Shown one piece after another: positions 32,494-44,598 of a DNA stretch of 44,598 nt. Source of the DNA: Gemmatimonadaceae bacterium (GTDB taxonomy: Bacteria; Gemmatimonadota; Gemmatimonadetes; Gemmatimonadales; Gemmatimonadaceae); contig JANJUF010000030.1 in the NCBI GenBank assembly GCA_024710705.1, positions 1 to 44,598 of the forward strand. Reading direction: 5' to 3'. Made by a program: the position numbers and the translations under genes. The number at the start of each line of letters is the position of its first letter. The first letter of the stretch is position 1. Under the pieces are notes generated by a model. The model had not been told where the DNA came from. It saw only the letters and a program-made list of their open reading frames with translations, and searched no databases.

Positions 32494-34758
32494 CTACGGC
32501 CTGACCGGCGCCGGAATCGGTACACGGGTGGCTGTGTCGCCACGCGGCGCGAGCACCGGCGCTGGCGCGAGACTTCCGGCCAGGATGTCGCCGAAGTTCG
32601 CCGCGATCGCCACCTGGCGGGCCGTCTCCAGGATCGAGTTCGCGCGCGTCGAGTCGCCCATGCGCTGCGCCGCCTCGGCGGTGAGGATGCCGGTGTCCAC
32701 GATCAAGTAGGGGATGCCCTGCGAGGGCACGTCCACCCAGTCACCGCGGCGGATGAGCGACGCCGGCGCCTTCATCTCCTCCCACAGCGCGATCGACCGC
32801 GCGACGTCAATGAAGCCCTGGCCGGGGATGCGCGTGATGGCCCCGCCGGCCTGCACGGCCTGTGGATAGATCTTGCGCGTGTGTCCCTGCATCACCGCGT
32901 AGTTCGAGAGCCCGAGCTGCTCCACGAGGTTGCCGGCCGTGCGGCTGAAGTGCATCGTGCGCGCGTCGTTGTCGAGGATCATGCGCAGCACGAGAATGTC
33001 CGCCCGCGTGAGCAGCCGCGGTTGGATGATGGCCGTGATCCCGCCCTTCTCGAACTTCATCGGCGTGACGACTTCGTGGTACAGCGGCACGAGGTCCGCC
33101 TCGGCCAGCGTCATGTTGAGGACCGGGCCCGTCGGCTTGGTCCACGTCTGCCCACGGTAGGCCGCCGGCCCGCTGGCCTCATCGTAGTCGAACACCGGCC
33201 GCTTGATCAGCTGCCGCGTGTACCAGTCGGTGTTGAGCAGGGACGTGTTGGCGACGGTGACGTCCTTGCGGACGCCGAGCACTTCCTGCGCATACCAGAG
33301 CGGGAAGGTGTCGTTGTCGCCGACCGTGACGAGCACGCCGTAGGGCTCCACCGAGTTGAGCAGGTCCACGGCGAAGTCGGCCGTGTCGGTCTGGCCGGCG
33401 CGCGAGGCGGCCTTCCAGTTGCCGACGAGCGGGATCAACGCCAGCAGGAGTACGGGGGCGGCCATCGCCCAGCCGCGCGTGGTGGGAAGGTCGAAGGTCT
33501 CGTGGCCGACCGTCACCCGCTTGCGCCCGATCACGACGGCGATGGACTCCCACACATACACGAGCCCCAACGCCGCCCACACCGACCAGGCGGAGTAGCT
33601 CCAGAGATAGAAGTAGTCGCGATCGCGCACCTCGCGGTCCACGGTGCCTTGCAGTTCCGGCGCCTGCGAGGCACCGTACTTGAAGTTGAGGTAGTAGATC
33701 AGGCCGAGCGTGAGCGTGAGCATCAGCGGCCCGAAGAACGCAAAGCTTCGCGGGTCGCGTCGGTAATGGACCCATCCGCCGAGCAGGCCGAGCAGGAGGA
33801 AGATCGCTGCCAACCCGCCCTGCAGCCCGGGACGCTCGAACTTGTGGTCCCGAAGCCACTGCCACTTGAAGTAGAGCCACCACATGCCGATCTGCGCCTC
33901 GAACGGCGCCTGCCGTTCGATCACCGACGGCTTGCCATACTGGCCGCGGTTGAAGTTGTACATGAACGCCTCGTACGTGCCCTTCGACAGCGTGCACGAG
34001 AGCTTGAGGCCGTCGCGGCAGGCGGTGGGATCGCCTTCGTTGATCTCGGGGTTGTGCGCGGCGCGGATGGGCTGCGTCGCGAACGGGGTGCCACCGAGCA
34101 CGAGGGCGCCGAGGCAGGCGAGGATGAGACGCCAGCGCAGGATCATGGACGGCCTGCGCAGCAACACCGCGATGCCGGCGGCCGGCAACGCCAGCAAGCC
34201 AGCCATGTGGTTGGCGTAGCCGAGTCCGGCCAGGAAGGCGACGAGCACGATCAGGCGATCGGACTTCGGACCATCGGGATCGTCGCACCAGCGCACGATC
34301 AGCCAGGCGCTGATGGCGAGGAAAGCCAACGAGACGGTGTACACCTTCTCGTTGACGACCGAGTTGCTCCAGACCGTGAAGGCCGTCGCGCCGATGAGCA
34401 CGGCGAGCGAGCCGCCGACGATGCGCTGCCAGCGCTGCTCGAGCCAGCCCACGAGCACACGCTCGGTAATGAGGAACCACATCCCGGCCGCGATCGCCGA
34501 GGAGAGCGCGGCCAGCAGGTTCACCCGCATCGCCACGTTCGGGGCGATGGGGAGGATGGAGAACACGCGCCCGATGAGGACGAAGAAGGGGTTCCCCGGA
34601 GGGTGCGGGATGCCCAGCGTGTAGGCCGCCGCGATGTACTCGCTCGTATCCCACATCGCCGTCTCGGGAGAGAGCGTGATGAGGAAGAGGAGGAAGGTCA
34701 GCCCGGCGGCAACGGCCGCGGCGAAATAGGACGGGCGGTAGTCAAGCTCAGAAGACAT
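32494..34758 (-). CDS. DUF2723 multi-spanning membrane protein (GT-C-like)
   Basis: The 754-residue protein has about 10-12 N-terminal membrane helices and a large C-terminal soluble part. It begins with the DUF2723 pattern: a first helix, then MWDTSEYIAAAYTLGIPHPPGNPFF, with the Asp and the PHPPG turn typical of this family and of GT-C glycosyltransferases. VTVGDNDTFPLWYAQEVLG near the middle is also characteristic. DUF2723 proteins are proposed lipid-sugar-dependent protein mannosyltransferase-like enzymes; no donor can be assigned here. It is last in the minus-strand gene run, 101 nt after purH, with repeat element 3 in the gap. No ribosome-binding site is evident. Confidence 0.88.
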   Translation of the reverse strand: MSSELDYRPSYFAAAVAAGLTFLLFLITLSPETAMWDTSEYIAAAYTLGIPHPPGNPFFVLIGRVFSILPIAPNVAMRVNLLAALSSAIAAGMWFLITERVLVGWLEQRWQRIVGGSLAVLIGATAFTVWSNSVVNEKVYTVSLAFLAISAWLIVRWCDDPDGPKSDRLIVLVAFLAGLGYANHMAGLLALPAAGIAVLLRRPSMILRWRLILACLGALVLGGTPFATQPIRAAHNPEINEGDPTACRDGLKLSCTLSKGTYEAFMYNFNRGQYGKPSVIERQAPFEAQIGMWWLYFKWQWLRDHKFERPGLQGGLAAIFLLLGLLGGWVHYRRDPRSFAFFGPLMLTLTLGLIYYLNFKYGASQAPELQGTVDREVRDRDYFYLWSYSAWSVWAALGLVYVWESIAVVIGRKRVTVGHETFDLPTTRGWAMAAPVLLLALIPLVGNWKAASRAGQTDTADFAVDLLNSVEPYGVLVTVGDNDTFPLWYAQEVLGVRKDVTVANTSLLNTDWYTRQLIKRPVFDYDEASGPAAYRGQTWTKPTGPVLNMTLAEADLVPLYHEVVTPMKFEKGGITAIIQPRLLTRADILVLRMILDNDARTMHFSRTAGNLVEQLGLSNYAVMQGHTRKIYPQAVQAGGAITRIPGQGFIDVARSIALWEEMKAPASLIRRGDWVDVPSQGIPYLIVDTGILTAEAAQRMGDSTRANSILETARQVAIAANFGDILAGSLAPAPVLAPRGDTATRVPIPAPVRP

Positions 34759-34804
34759 CGGCTGGTGTCGGAGGAAGCAGGGAAGCTACAAAGGGGAGAC
34801 AGCA

Positions 34805-34854
34805 TGACGGAAGACGGAAGTCGGAAGGAACTGCGGCTCTTCCGTCTTCCGTCC
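34805..34854 (-). repeat. Heptamer inverted-repeat element, copy 3 (purH/DUF2723 gap)
   Basis: The most compact copy. Heptamers TGACGGA, AGACGGA and AGTCGGA run from 34805 to 34825, and the opposing arm holds TCCGTCT and TCCGTCC (34841-34854). GACGGAAGACGGAAG (34806-34820) and CTTCCGTCTTCCGTC (34839-34853) pair perfectly over 15 bp with an 18-nt loop. Read on the minus strand it begins 5 nt after the purH stop codon. No T-run follows. Confidence 0.8.
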
Positions 34855-34859
34855 TGTGT

Positions 34860-36392
34860 CTAGTGCCTGAACGTCCGTTGCCCGGTGAACACCATCGCGA
34901 TCCCGTGCTCGTCGGCCGCCCTGATGACCTCGTCGTCGCGCACCGAGCCCCCGGGTTGAACGATCGCTCTTACACCGGCCTGTGCCGCTTGGTCCACGCC
35001 GTCGCGGAAGGGGAAGAAGGCGTCGCTGCCGAGGGCCGCTCCTTGGGTGTCGTGGCCGGCGCTGCGGGCTTTGTGCACGGCCAAAAAGGCGGCGTCCACT
35101 CGGGACATCTGGCCGGCGCCGATCCCGATGGTCGCACCGTCCCGGGCGAGCACGATGGCGTTCGACTTCACGCTCGCCGCCGCCCGCCACGCGAAGAGCA
35201 GGTCCGTGAGCTCGGCGCTCGTGGGCTGCCGCTGCGTCATCACGCGCCATCCACGGTCGTCGAGCGTCGCTGGCGCCCGCTCCTGGACCAACACGCCCCC
35301 GCGCACGCCCTTCACGTCGAGGCTGGTGCCGGTCATCCGGGCCGAGCCCTCGAGCACGCGAAGGTTCTTCTTCGCGCCGAGCGCCGCCAAGGCCTCAGGC
35401 GCATACGACGGCGCCACCACGCACTCCACAAACAGCGAGGCCACGGCCTGCGCCGCCGCCTCGTCCACCGGCACGCTGAAGGCGATGACGCTGCCGAACG
35501 CCGAGACCGGATCACAGGCCAGCGCCTTCTGGTAGGCTTCCAAGGGCGTGGTTCCCGTTGCGAGCCCGCAGGGCGTGGTGTGCTTGATGATCGCACACGC
35601 GACCTCGTCGCCGAAGGGATCGATGGCCAGCATCGCCCCCTCGAGATCGAGGAGGTTGTTGAAGGAGAGTTCCTTGCCGCCGTGCTGCCGCAGCGCCCCG
35701 AGCCCGCCGCCGGCCCGCTCCACATAGAACGCCGCCGCCTGGCCAGGATTCTCGCCGTAGCGCAGGGCCTGCACGCGCTCAAACGACAGCGAGAGCCGCT
35801 CGGGGAAACGGTCGCCGCGCTGCGCGGCGAACCATCCGCTGATGGCCGCATCGTAGGCGGCGGTGTGCGCAAACACCTTCTCGGCGAGGTCACGGCGCAT
35901 CTCGCTCGCATCGCCGCCGTTCTGCAGCGCCTCCAGCACGCGCGTGTAGTCGGCCGGGTCCACGACCACCGTCACCGAGGCGAAGTTCTTTGCCGCCGAG
36001 CGGAGCATCGAGGGGCCGCCGATGTCAATCTGTTCGATCACGTGTTCGGCGCTGAGCCCCGCCTTGGCGGCCGTCTCGCGGAACGGATACAGATTCACGC
36101 ACACGAGGTCAATCAGCGCGATGCCTTGCGCCGCGATGGCCTCCATGTGCGCCGGCAAGTCACGGCGCGCCAGCAGGCCCCCGTGCACCGCCGGATGCAG
36201 CGTCTTCACGCGGCCATCGAGCATCTCGGGGAAATTGGTCACCTCGCTCACGTCGGTGACGCTGAGCTTGGCCTCCCGCAGGGCCTTGGCCGTCCCGCCG
36301 GTGGAGAGCAAGCGATACCCGAGCTCGGCGAGCCCTTGGGCGAAGGGCACGAGGCCGGTCTTATCGGAAACGGAGAGCAGGGCGGCGGGCAT
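34860..36392 (-). CDS. purH: Bifunctional AICAR transformylase / IMP cyclohydrolase
   Basis: The 510-residue protein catalyses the last two steps to IMP. The N-terminal MGS-like cyclohydrolase domain has [11 protein letters not shown] and DGRVKTLHP. The transformylase domain carries [10 protein letters not shown] with the catalytic Lys-His pair (K270, H271), the late FFPFRDG, and a standard C-terminus (TGQRTFRH). The frame extends upstream, but the ATG at 36390-36392 ([13 protein letters not shown]) matches the family. It lies 31 nt downstream of purN, so consecutive steps of purine synthesis are grouped. Confidence 0.97.
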   Translation of the reverse strand: MPAALLSVSDKTGLVPFAQGLAELGYRLLSTGGTAKALREAKLSVTDVSEVTNFPEMLDGRVKTLHPAVHGGLLARRDLPAHMEAIAAQGIALIDLVCVNLYPFRETAAKAGLSAEHVIEQIDIGGPSMLRSAAKNFASVTVVVDPADYTRVLEALQNGGDASEMRRDLAEKVFAHTAAYDAAISGWFAAQRGDRFPERLSLSFERVQALRYGENPGQAAAFYVERAGGGLGALRQHGGKELSFNNLLDLEGAMLAIDPFGDEVACAIIKHTTPCGLATGTTPLEAYQKALACDPVSAFGSVIAFSVPVDEAAAQAVASLFVECVVAPSYAPEALAALGAKKNLRVLEGSARMTGTSLDVKGVRGGVLVQERAPATLDDRGWRVMTQRQPTSAELTDLLFAWRAAASVKSNAIVLARDGATIGIGAGQMSRVDAAFLAVHKARSAGHDTQGAALGSDAFFPFRDGVDQAAQAGVRAIVQPGGSVRDDEVIRAADEHGIAMVFTGQRTFRH

Positions 36393-36423
36393 GGCAGGGA
36401 GTCGAAGAGGCGAGAGGCGCGCG

Positions 36424-37101
36424 TCAGCCGGCAAAGGGGTGCCGGTGGCGCGGTTCGGGGGCGAAGAGGTCGAAGTCATAGGCCGGACGGCCCTGCACTG
36501 TGCCGTCGGCGCCGAGACTTATCTGGCCAGCCGTCACGGCGGCGATGCACCAGGGATACACCCGATGCTCCACCGCCAACACGCGCGCCGCCAGCGACGC
36601 GGCGCTGTCGTCGGAGCGCACGGGCACGGGCCACTGGGCGATGATGGCCCCTTCGTCGAAGTGCTCGCTCACGAAGTGCACGGTGGGGCCAGTGATGCGC
36701 GCGCCGGCGCGCAGCACGGCGTCGTGCACGCGCTGGCCGTACATGCCGGGTCCGCCGAAGGCGGGGAGCAGGGCGGGATGCACGTTGAGCATCCGGCCGT
36801 GGAAGGCGCGCACGACATCGGCAGGTATGAGGCGGAGATATCCGGCGAGTGCGATGTGCGTGATGTCGTGCTCAGCGAGCAGCTCCCCCAGCGCGTGATT
36901 GCGCTCCTTCGGCAGAGGCACGGCGGGGACCTGCCAGTCGGCGGCGCGGGTCAGCGCGCCCGCGGAGATCCGGTCCGACACCACCAGCGCCAAGGTCGCC
37001 GGCGCCTCGTGGGCGCGGGCACCGAGGTCATCGTGAATGGCCTGGAGGTTGGAGCCGCCGCCGGAGGCGAGCACGGCGAGGCGCGCGCGGGAGCTCGTCA
37101 C
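36424..37101 (-). CDS. purN: Phosphoribosylglycinamide formyltransferase
   Basis: The 225-residue enzyme moves a formyl group from 10-formyl-tetrahydrofolate to GAR in purine synthesis. It has the phosphate-binding VLASGGGSNLQ and the catalytic triad: N106 and H108 in MLNVHPALLPAF, and D149 in EHFDEGAII. Its C-terminus is longer than in E. coli PurN (about 212 residues). The start is a GTG at 37099-37101; it follows the HAD gene by 9 nt. Confidence 0.96.
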   Translation of the reverse strand: MTSSRARLAVLASGGGSNLQAIHDDLGARAHEAPATLALVVSDRISAGALTRAADWQVPAVPLPKERNHALGELLAEHDITHIALAGYLRLIPADVVRAFHGRMLNVHPALLPAFGGPGMYGQRVHDAVLRAGARITGPTVHFVSEHFDEGAIIAQWPVPVRSDDSAASLAARVLAVEHRVYPWCIAAVTAGQISLGADGTVQGRPAYDFDLFAPEPRHRHPFAG

Positions 37102-37110
37102 CGCGGAAAG

Positions 37111-37652
37111 TTAGCTCCGCGGCGCGCCGACGACGAGCGCGACGGCGTCACCGAGGCTTGTCGCCACTTCGGCCTCGCGGGCGGCCCGCGCGCGATCTTC
37201 GTCGGGTGTGTCTGGCCCGGGAATGAGAATCCCGCGGCCCCCGAGGGCGCGCGCCGGCGCCACGTCGCGCCAGCGGTCGCCGAGGTACACCGAGTGGGTC
37301 AGGTCCAGATCGTGGTCGGCCGCGGCACGGCGATGCAGCAGCGTGCCCGGCTTGCGGCATTCGCAGGGACCCGAGCGCTCCGGTTCATGCGGACAGTGAT
37401 AGCTGCCCGTCAGCGTCACGCCGTGCGCGGCGAGGAGCGCATCGAGTTGCGCGCGGACCGCATCGTACTCGGCTTCCGTGAGCAGGCCGCGAGCGATGCC
37501 GGACTGGTTGGTGACCACCACGAGCGCGAATCCAGCCGCCGCCAGCGCCTGCAACGCGACGGGCACGCCTGGCAGGAGTTCCACGAGCGCCGGATCGCGA
37601 AGGAAATGCGCATCGCGGATGAGCGTGCCGTCGCGGTCGAGGAAGGCCGCCC

Positions 37653-37656
<4 letters not shown>
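37111..37656 (-). CDS. HAD-type bisphosphatase, GmhB-like
   Basis: The 181-residue HAD-IIIA phosphatase has FLDRDGTL with the catalytic Asp pair (D7, D9), VVTNQSGIARG, and the zinc-binding cysteine/histidine cluster of the GmhB family (C88, H90, C98, C100 in HCPHE...CECRKP), then YLGDRWRDV. GmhB removes the 7-phosphate from heptose bisphosphate in LPS-core sugar synthesis; related enzymes act on histidinol phosphate or other sugars, so the substrate is open. It starts at a GTG in a GTGA overlap with selA. Confidence 0.88.
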
Positions 37657-39004
<1,348 letters not shown>

Positions 39005-39008
<4 letters not shown>

Positions 39009-40239
39009 GGGCGGCCCGGCGGCGGCACGTTCGCCGCCGGCTGGGGCGGCACGCTGTCGGTGGGCGCCGTCGGTGCCGGCGGCGGTCGCACGCGAAACTC
39101 GCGATCGATCACGGCTGTGGCACCATTGAGCCCGCGCGCACCGGATACGCGGATGCGATACGCGCCGGGTCCGAGTGGCGCGGCGAGCGGAATGGCCCAG
39201 GTGGTTTCCGGCTTGGGGCGGCCGAACACGGGTCCCGGATCCGCGGGCACGGTGTCGCCCGCGACGCGCGCAGCCTGGGGGTCTGCGGTATCCGCGGCTG
39301 CGGAGTCGGCGCGCGCGGCCACCCGGAGCGAATCGAATCGTGCGAGCGGCAACAACGCGCCGCCCAGCGCGATCGGCGTCGAGTCGGTGGCGAAGAGCTC
39401 CACCGCACCGGCCGCGTCCCAGTCCACGGGAATCGCGCGATCGAACCGCAGGCGCAGCGCGGTGGAATCGATCGTCTCGACCGCTTCGAGGCGCGGGGCG
39501 ATGGTATCGCGGATGAAGCCGTAGAACTCGACGGTCGCGCTGTCCGCCACTTCCAGCGTGGCCGTGTCCGATACCTCGCGGAGGCCGAGCCGGCGATCGC
39601 CGTTGGCGTCAATCCAGGCGCGGGCCTGATACGCGCCGGGGGCAAGGTCGTGCAGCGTGAACCGCCCGAGGGAGTCGGCGGCGGTGACCCAACGGAAGGT
39701 CGAGTCGGATCCGAGGAACAGCTCGACCAGCGCGCCGGGGGCGCTCCGACCGGCCGCCCAATCGAAGAACACGCCGCGCACGGATCCTTGCTGCAACGTG
39801 GCGCCGGTCGAGAAGACCACCTCGGTGGCGGTTCGTCGGGAATTGCCGCGCAGGTCCGTTACGCCGGGAAGGATCGTCACCCGGTAGGTCGTGTTCGGGC
39901 GAAAGCCACGCCGCGGCCGCACTTCGATCGCCGTGCGCCGCCAGATCACATCTTCGCGCCCATCGCTGGGCGAGACGCGCACGAGGCCTCGCAGACCCGC
40001 CTCGGCGCTCGAGGCCTGCCCGGTCTGCGCCGCCGGACGCTCGCTGATCACCTCGTCGAAGTGGATGAGCACTGCCGGCGCGCGCACATTCACTGCGTTC
40101 GTGTCGGGCGTCACGCGCACGACCTGCGGCTCGAGGTCATCGGGCGGACCTCCAGGCGGCATTCCGGGCGACGCACAGGCGCCGCTCGTCACGCCGGCGA
40201 GCAGCGCGATCCGCAGCACCCGCGTGCGCGCGCGGCCCC

Positions 40240-40243
<4 letters not shown>
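39005..40243 (-). CDS. Exported Ig-like (Big_5-type) domain lipoprotein
   Basis: The 412-residue product has a basic N-terminus, a hydrophobic stretch (LRIALLAGVTS) and a possible lipobox SGAC (Cys about residue 22), so it is probably an outer-membrane or periplasmic lipoprotein. Residues about 35-140 match the bacterial Ig-like Big_5 pattern (VRVTPDTNAVNV, AVLIHFDEVI, FRPNTTYRVTI). Residues about 145-235 look like a carboxypeptidase-regulatory-type beta domain (VRGVFFDW..APGAYQARAWIDANGD). A Thr/Ala/Asp-rich linker and a final Pro-rich tail follow. Similar proteins are common in Bacteroidetes-type envelopes; function unknown. The frame extends upstream, but I chose the GTG overlapping the valS stop (GTGA). 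Confidence 0.78.
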
Positions 40244-42999
<2,756 letters not shown>

Positions 43000-43031
43000 C
43001 CGCAAAAGATAGCCGCCCCGCCGCAGGGCTC

Positions 43032-43625
43032 CTACCGCCGGGCGCGCACCTCAAGTCGCTGCCGGACCCGGGTCACGCCAGGCACCCCGCGCGCAATCGT
43101 GACGGCGTGTGCGACCTCGCGGGCGGCGCCGACGCGGCCGTGCAGGATCACGTCCCCGTCCTCGTCCGCCTCGATCTCCACCGGGCGCTCGGCGAGGACG
43201 GGATCGTGGAGGAAGGCCTCCAACACCCGCAGGCCGATCTCCGACTCCTCGTCGTCCGCGGCCTCGGATGGCGCGTCCGCCTCCTCGTACTCGTCGGCGT
43301 CCTCCAGTTCGGCCTCGATCTCTTCATCGAGTTCGTCGCCGAGGTCGTCGTCGAGGTCGTCGGCCTCGTCGAGGTCGTCGTCCGCTTCGCGCTCGTTCCA
43401 CATGTCCTTGAGCTCGAGTGCGAGTTCGAGCAGCGGGAGCCACTGGCCGGCGACGGTCTGCGCGAGGCCGCGGGCACGACGCCAGAGACCTCGCCCGCTG
43501 GGGCGACGCCCGCTGAACCGCTCGGCGATGAGCACACCAGCCGTCACGCCCACGGCGACGCCCCCGACCGTCCACCACAGCCAACGGTCGCTGCGCCCCT
43601 CGCCCTCGATTTCGATCACGCGCAT
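43032..43625 (-). CDS. Single-pass membrane protein with acidic linker and BON domain
   Basis: The 197-residue protein has one membrane helix (about residues 15-33, LWWTVGGVAVGVTAGVLIAE), a basic stretch, then a very acidic region (about 80-125, DDDLDEADDLDDDL..EEIEAELED) encoded by repeated GTCGTCGAG-like DNA. A C-terminal BON domain (about 140-197: DPVLAERPVEIEADEDGDVILHGRV, then ARGVPGVTRVRQRLEV) follows. BON domains bind membranes or lipids and often stabilise the envelope. Function here is unknown. It starts at an ATG and is divergent from the thrS unit; valS follows 32 nt downstream. Confidence 0.8.
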   Translation of the reverse strand: MRVIEIEGEGRSDRWLWWTVGGVAVGVTAGVLIAERFSGRRPSGRGLWRRARGLAQTVAGQWLPLLELALELKDMWNEREADDDLDEADDLDDDLGDELDEEIEAELEDADEYEEADAPSEAADDEESEIGLRVLEAFLHDPVLAERPVEIEADEDGDVILHGRVGAAREVAHAVTIARGVPGVTRVRQRLEVRARR

Positions 43626-43649
43626 GGCGGTCCCGGCTTGGGTTCACGC

Positions 43650-43679
43650 TTGGCGGGGTCCATAACCCCCGGCTAACTT
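43650..43679 (+). promoter_or_regulatory. Possible promoter for the small ORF and thrS
   Basis: TTGGCG (43650-43655) and TAACTT (43674-43679) are 18 nt apart, in the 133-nt gap between the divergent BON and small-ORF genes. Between them lies a 5-bp inverted repeat GGGGT-CCATA-ACCCC (43655-43669). Matches to consensus are moderate, so this is a candidate only. Confidence 0.3.
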
Positions 43680-43758
43680 CAACGTGTCCTGATGCACGGG
43701 CTGCGGCAAGCGTTCCACGAAGTCTCCGTCCGCTCCCGACGTTCCCATTGCCCCGCTG

Positions 43759-43917
43759 ATGTCCACGCCTCCGAATCCGACCTCCGGTTCCGCACGTCGC
43801 CCTTGGCGCCTCGTCCTCGTCTGGACGGCGTTCGGTGCGATCCTGGTGGCGGGGCTGGCCCTGGCGGCCCGCCACGGGAACGAAGCGCCGATCGTGCTCG
43901 ACGTGGTGTCGGAATGA
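43759..43917 (+). CDS. 52-residue single-pass membrane protein
   Basis: A short frame from ATG (43759) encodes 52 residues: a polar Pro/Ser N-terminus, RRPWR, then a hydrophobic helix (about residues 18-38, LVLVWTAFGAILVAGLALAA), and a short tail ending VLDVVSE. Its stop overlaps the thrS start codon (ATGA), the same coupling used by most genes here, which supports it being translated. No clear ribosome-binding site is seen and I recognise no family. It could be a real small membrane protein or a translated leader for thrS. Confidence 0.55.
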   Translation: MSTPPNPTSGSARRPWRLVLVWTAFGAILVAGLALAARHGNEAPIVLDVVSE

Positions 43918-44598
43918 GTGCGCCAGCGGCCGCGTTGATCACCCTCACGCTTCCCGACGGCAAGACCCGCGAGGTGCCGCCGGGGACGCTGGCGCGCGAG
44001 GTCGTCGCCAGCATCGGGCCCGGGCTTCTCAAGGCGGCCATCGCCGTGGCGGTGGACGGGGAGATCCAGGACCTGATGACGCCGCTCCGGAGGAGCGGGG
44101 CGTTCCAGGTCCTCACGGACAAGGATCCGCGGGCGCTGGGCGTGCTCCGCCACTCGGGGGCGCACATCCTCGCCACGGCGGTGCGCCGCCTGCGCCCCGA
44201 GGCGAAGATCGGCTTCGGGCCGGCCATCGAGGACGGCTTCTATTACGACTTCGAGGTGGATAAGCCGTTCACGCCCGAGGACCTCGAGGCCTTCGAGGCC
44301 GAGATGCTGAAGGTGGTGGCCGAGAAGTATCCCTTCGTGCGCGCCGAGCTCTCGCAGGCCGAGGCCAAGCAGGTGTTTGCCGACGACCCCCTCAAGCTCG
44401 AGCGGCTCGAGGACTTCAGCGATCCCAGCGAGATCATTTCCACCTACACCGACGGGCCCTTCGTGGACCTCTGTCGCGGTCCGCACGTCCCCGACACGTC
44501 GTATCTCAAGCACTTCAATCTGCTGAGCGCCGCCGGTGCCTATTGGCGCGGCGACGAGAAGCGGCAGATGCTGCAGCGCATCTACGCCACGGCCTTCT
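43914..44598 (+). CDS. thrS: Threonyl-tRNA synthetase, N-terminal fragment
   Basis: The first 228 codons are present; the gene runs off the right edge. Residues about 8-65 form a TGS domain (LITLTLPDGKTREVPPGT, AIAVAVDGEI). The editing (second additional) domain follows, with LRHSGAHILA containing the HxxxH zinc motif and IGFGPAIEDGFYYDF, later YTDGPFVDLCRGPHV. The last visible residues, FNLLSAAGAYWRGDEKRQMLQRIYATAF, are the standard linker to the catalytic core, which lies outside. The start is the ATG overlapping the small ORF stop. Confidence 0.95.
   Translation, partial: MSAPAAALITLTLPDGKTREVPPGTLAREVVASIGPGLLKAAIAVAVDGEIQDLMTPLRRSGAFQVLTDKDPRALGVLRHSGAHILATAVRRLRPEAKIGFGPAIEDGFYYDFEVDKPFTPEDLEAFEAEMLKVVAEKYPFVRAELSQAEAKQVFADDPLKLERLEDFSDPSEIISTYTDGPFVDLCRGPHVPDTSYLKHFNLLSAAGAYWRGDEKRQMLQRIYATAF

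Noticed and set aside
32881-34863. A 660-codon open frame on the + strand opposite the DUF2723 gene.
   Set aside because: Shadow of a GC-rich gene whose minus-strand product has clear membrane helices and family motifs.
36393-36479. Longer N-terminus for purH starting at 36479.
   Set aside because: The extra 29 residues are Pro/Ser-rich and absent from the family; [13 protein letters not shown] is the standard start.

Overview
The window is about 70% GC and carries densely packed, mostly single-copy housekeeping genes with very small intergenic gaps. Gene content (DUF4159/DUF4175 cluster, DUF2723 membrane protein, JAMM-DinG helicase, many proteins with signal peptides or lipoboxes, a TonB-dependent receptor) points to a Gram-negative bacterium outside the Proteobacteria. 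My best guess is Gemmatimonadota, from gene style only. I see no insertion sequence, phage gene, CRISPR array or rRNA; base composition looks uniform, so this reads as core chromosome.

Layout. (1) 1-2609, minus: prs, rplY, pth and the start of hppA. (2) 2744-6124, plus: four-gene dTDP-rhamnose operon rfbA-rfbB-rfbD-rfbC, each gene overlapping the next by 4 nt. (3) 6144-10547, minus: pdxJ, a degenerate HPt-repeat protein, a UPF0104 flippase-like gene broken by an in-frame amber codon, ispE and tRNA-Gln. (4) 10587-11458: a small lipoprotein and, convergent to it, methylmalonyl-CoA epimerase. (5) 11555-24609, plus: ten nearly contiguous genes: trxA, an unknown, rsmI, DUF4159, DUF4175, a TPR-like protein, an 'asparagine synthetase B-like' exported protein, a JAMM-DinG fusion, an FAH-family enzyme and a proline-rich membrane-anchored protein. 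(6) 24613-27123, minus: two tRNA-Ser genes, gltX and a LexA-like repressor that has lost its self-cleavage residues. (7) 27190-32490, plus: a promoter with a Fur-type box, a FecA-like TonB-dependent receptor, a PhnD/PhnC/PhnE-type ABC importer and a small HPt-like protein. (8) 32494-43625, minus: BON protein, valS, an Ig-like lipoprotein, selA, a GmhB-like phosphatase, purN, purH and a DUF2723 protein. (9) 43759-44598, plus: a 52-residue membrane ORF coupled to the start of thrS.

The most unusual points are these. A FecA-type receptor sits with a phosphonate-type (PhnDCE) importer under one Fur-type operator. Three intergenic elements are built from facing tandem arrays of a 7-nt unit (AGACGGA/AGACGTG); each begins 5-7 nt after the 3' end of a minus-strand gene. 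An intact RadC-type JAMM domain is fused to an iron-sulfur DinG helicase. Four HPt-like modules in two genes all have Arg where the phospho-accepting His should be. The LexA-like protein lacks the Ser/Lys dyad and the Ala-Gly cleavage site.

All identifications come from reading motifs; no database search was run. Starts were set from gene overlaps, ribosome-binding sites and family N-termini and are flagged where uncertain.
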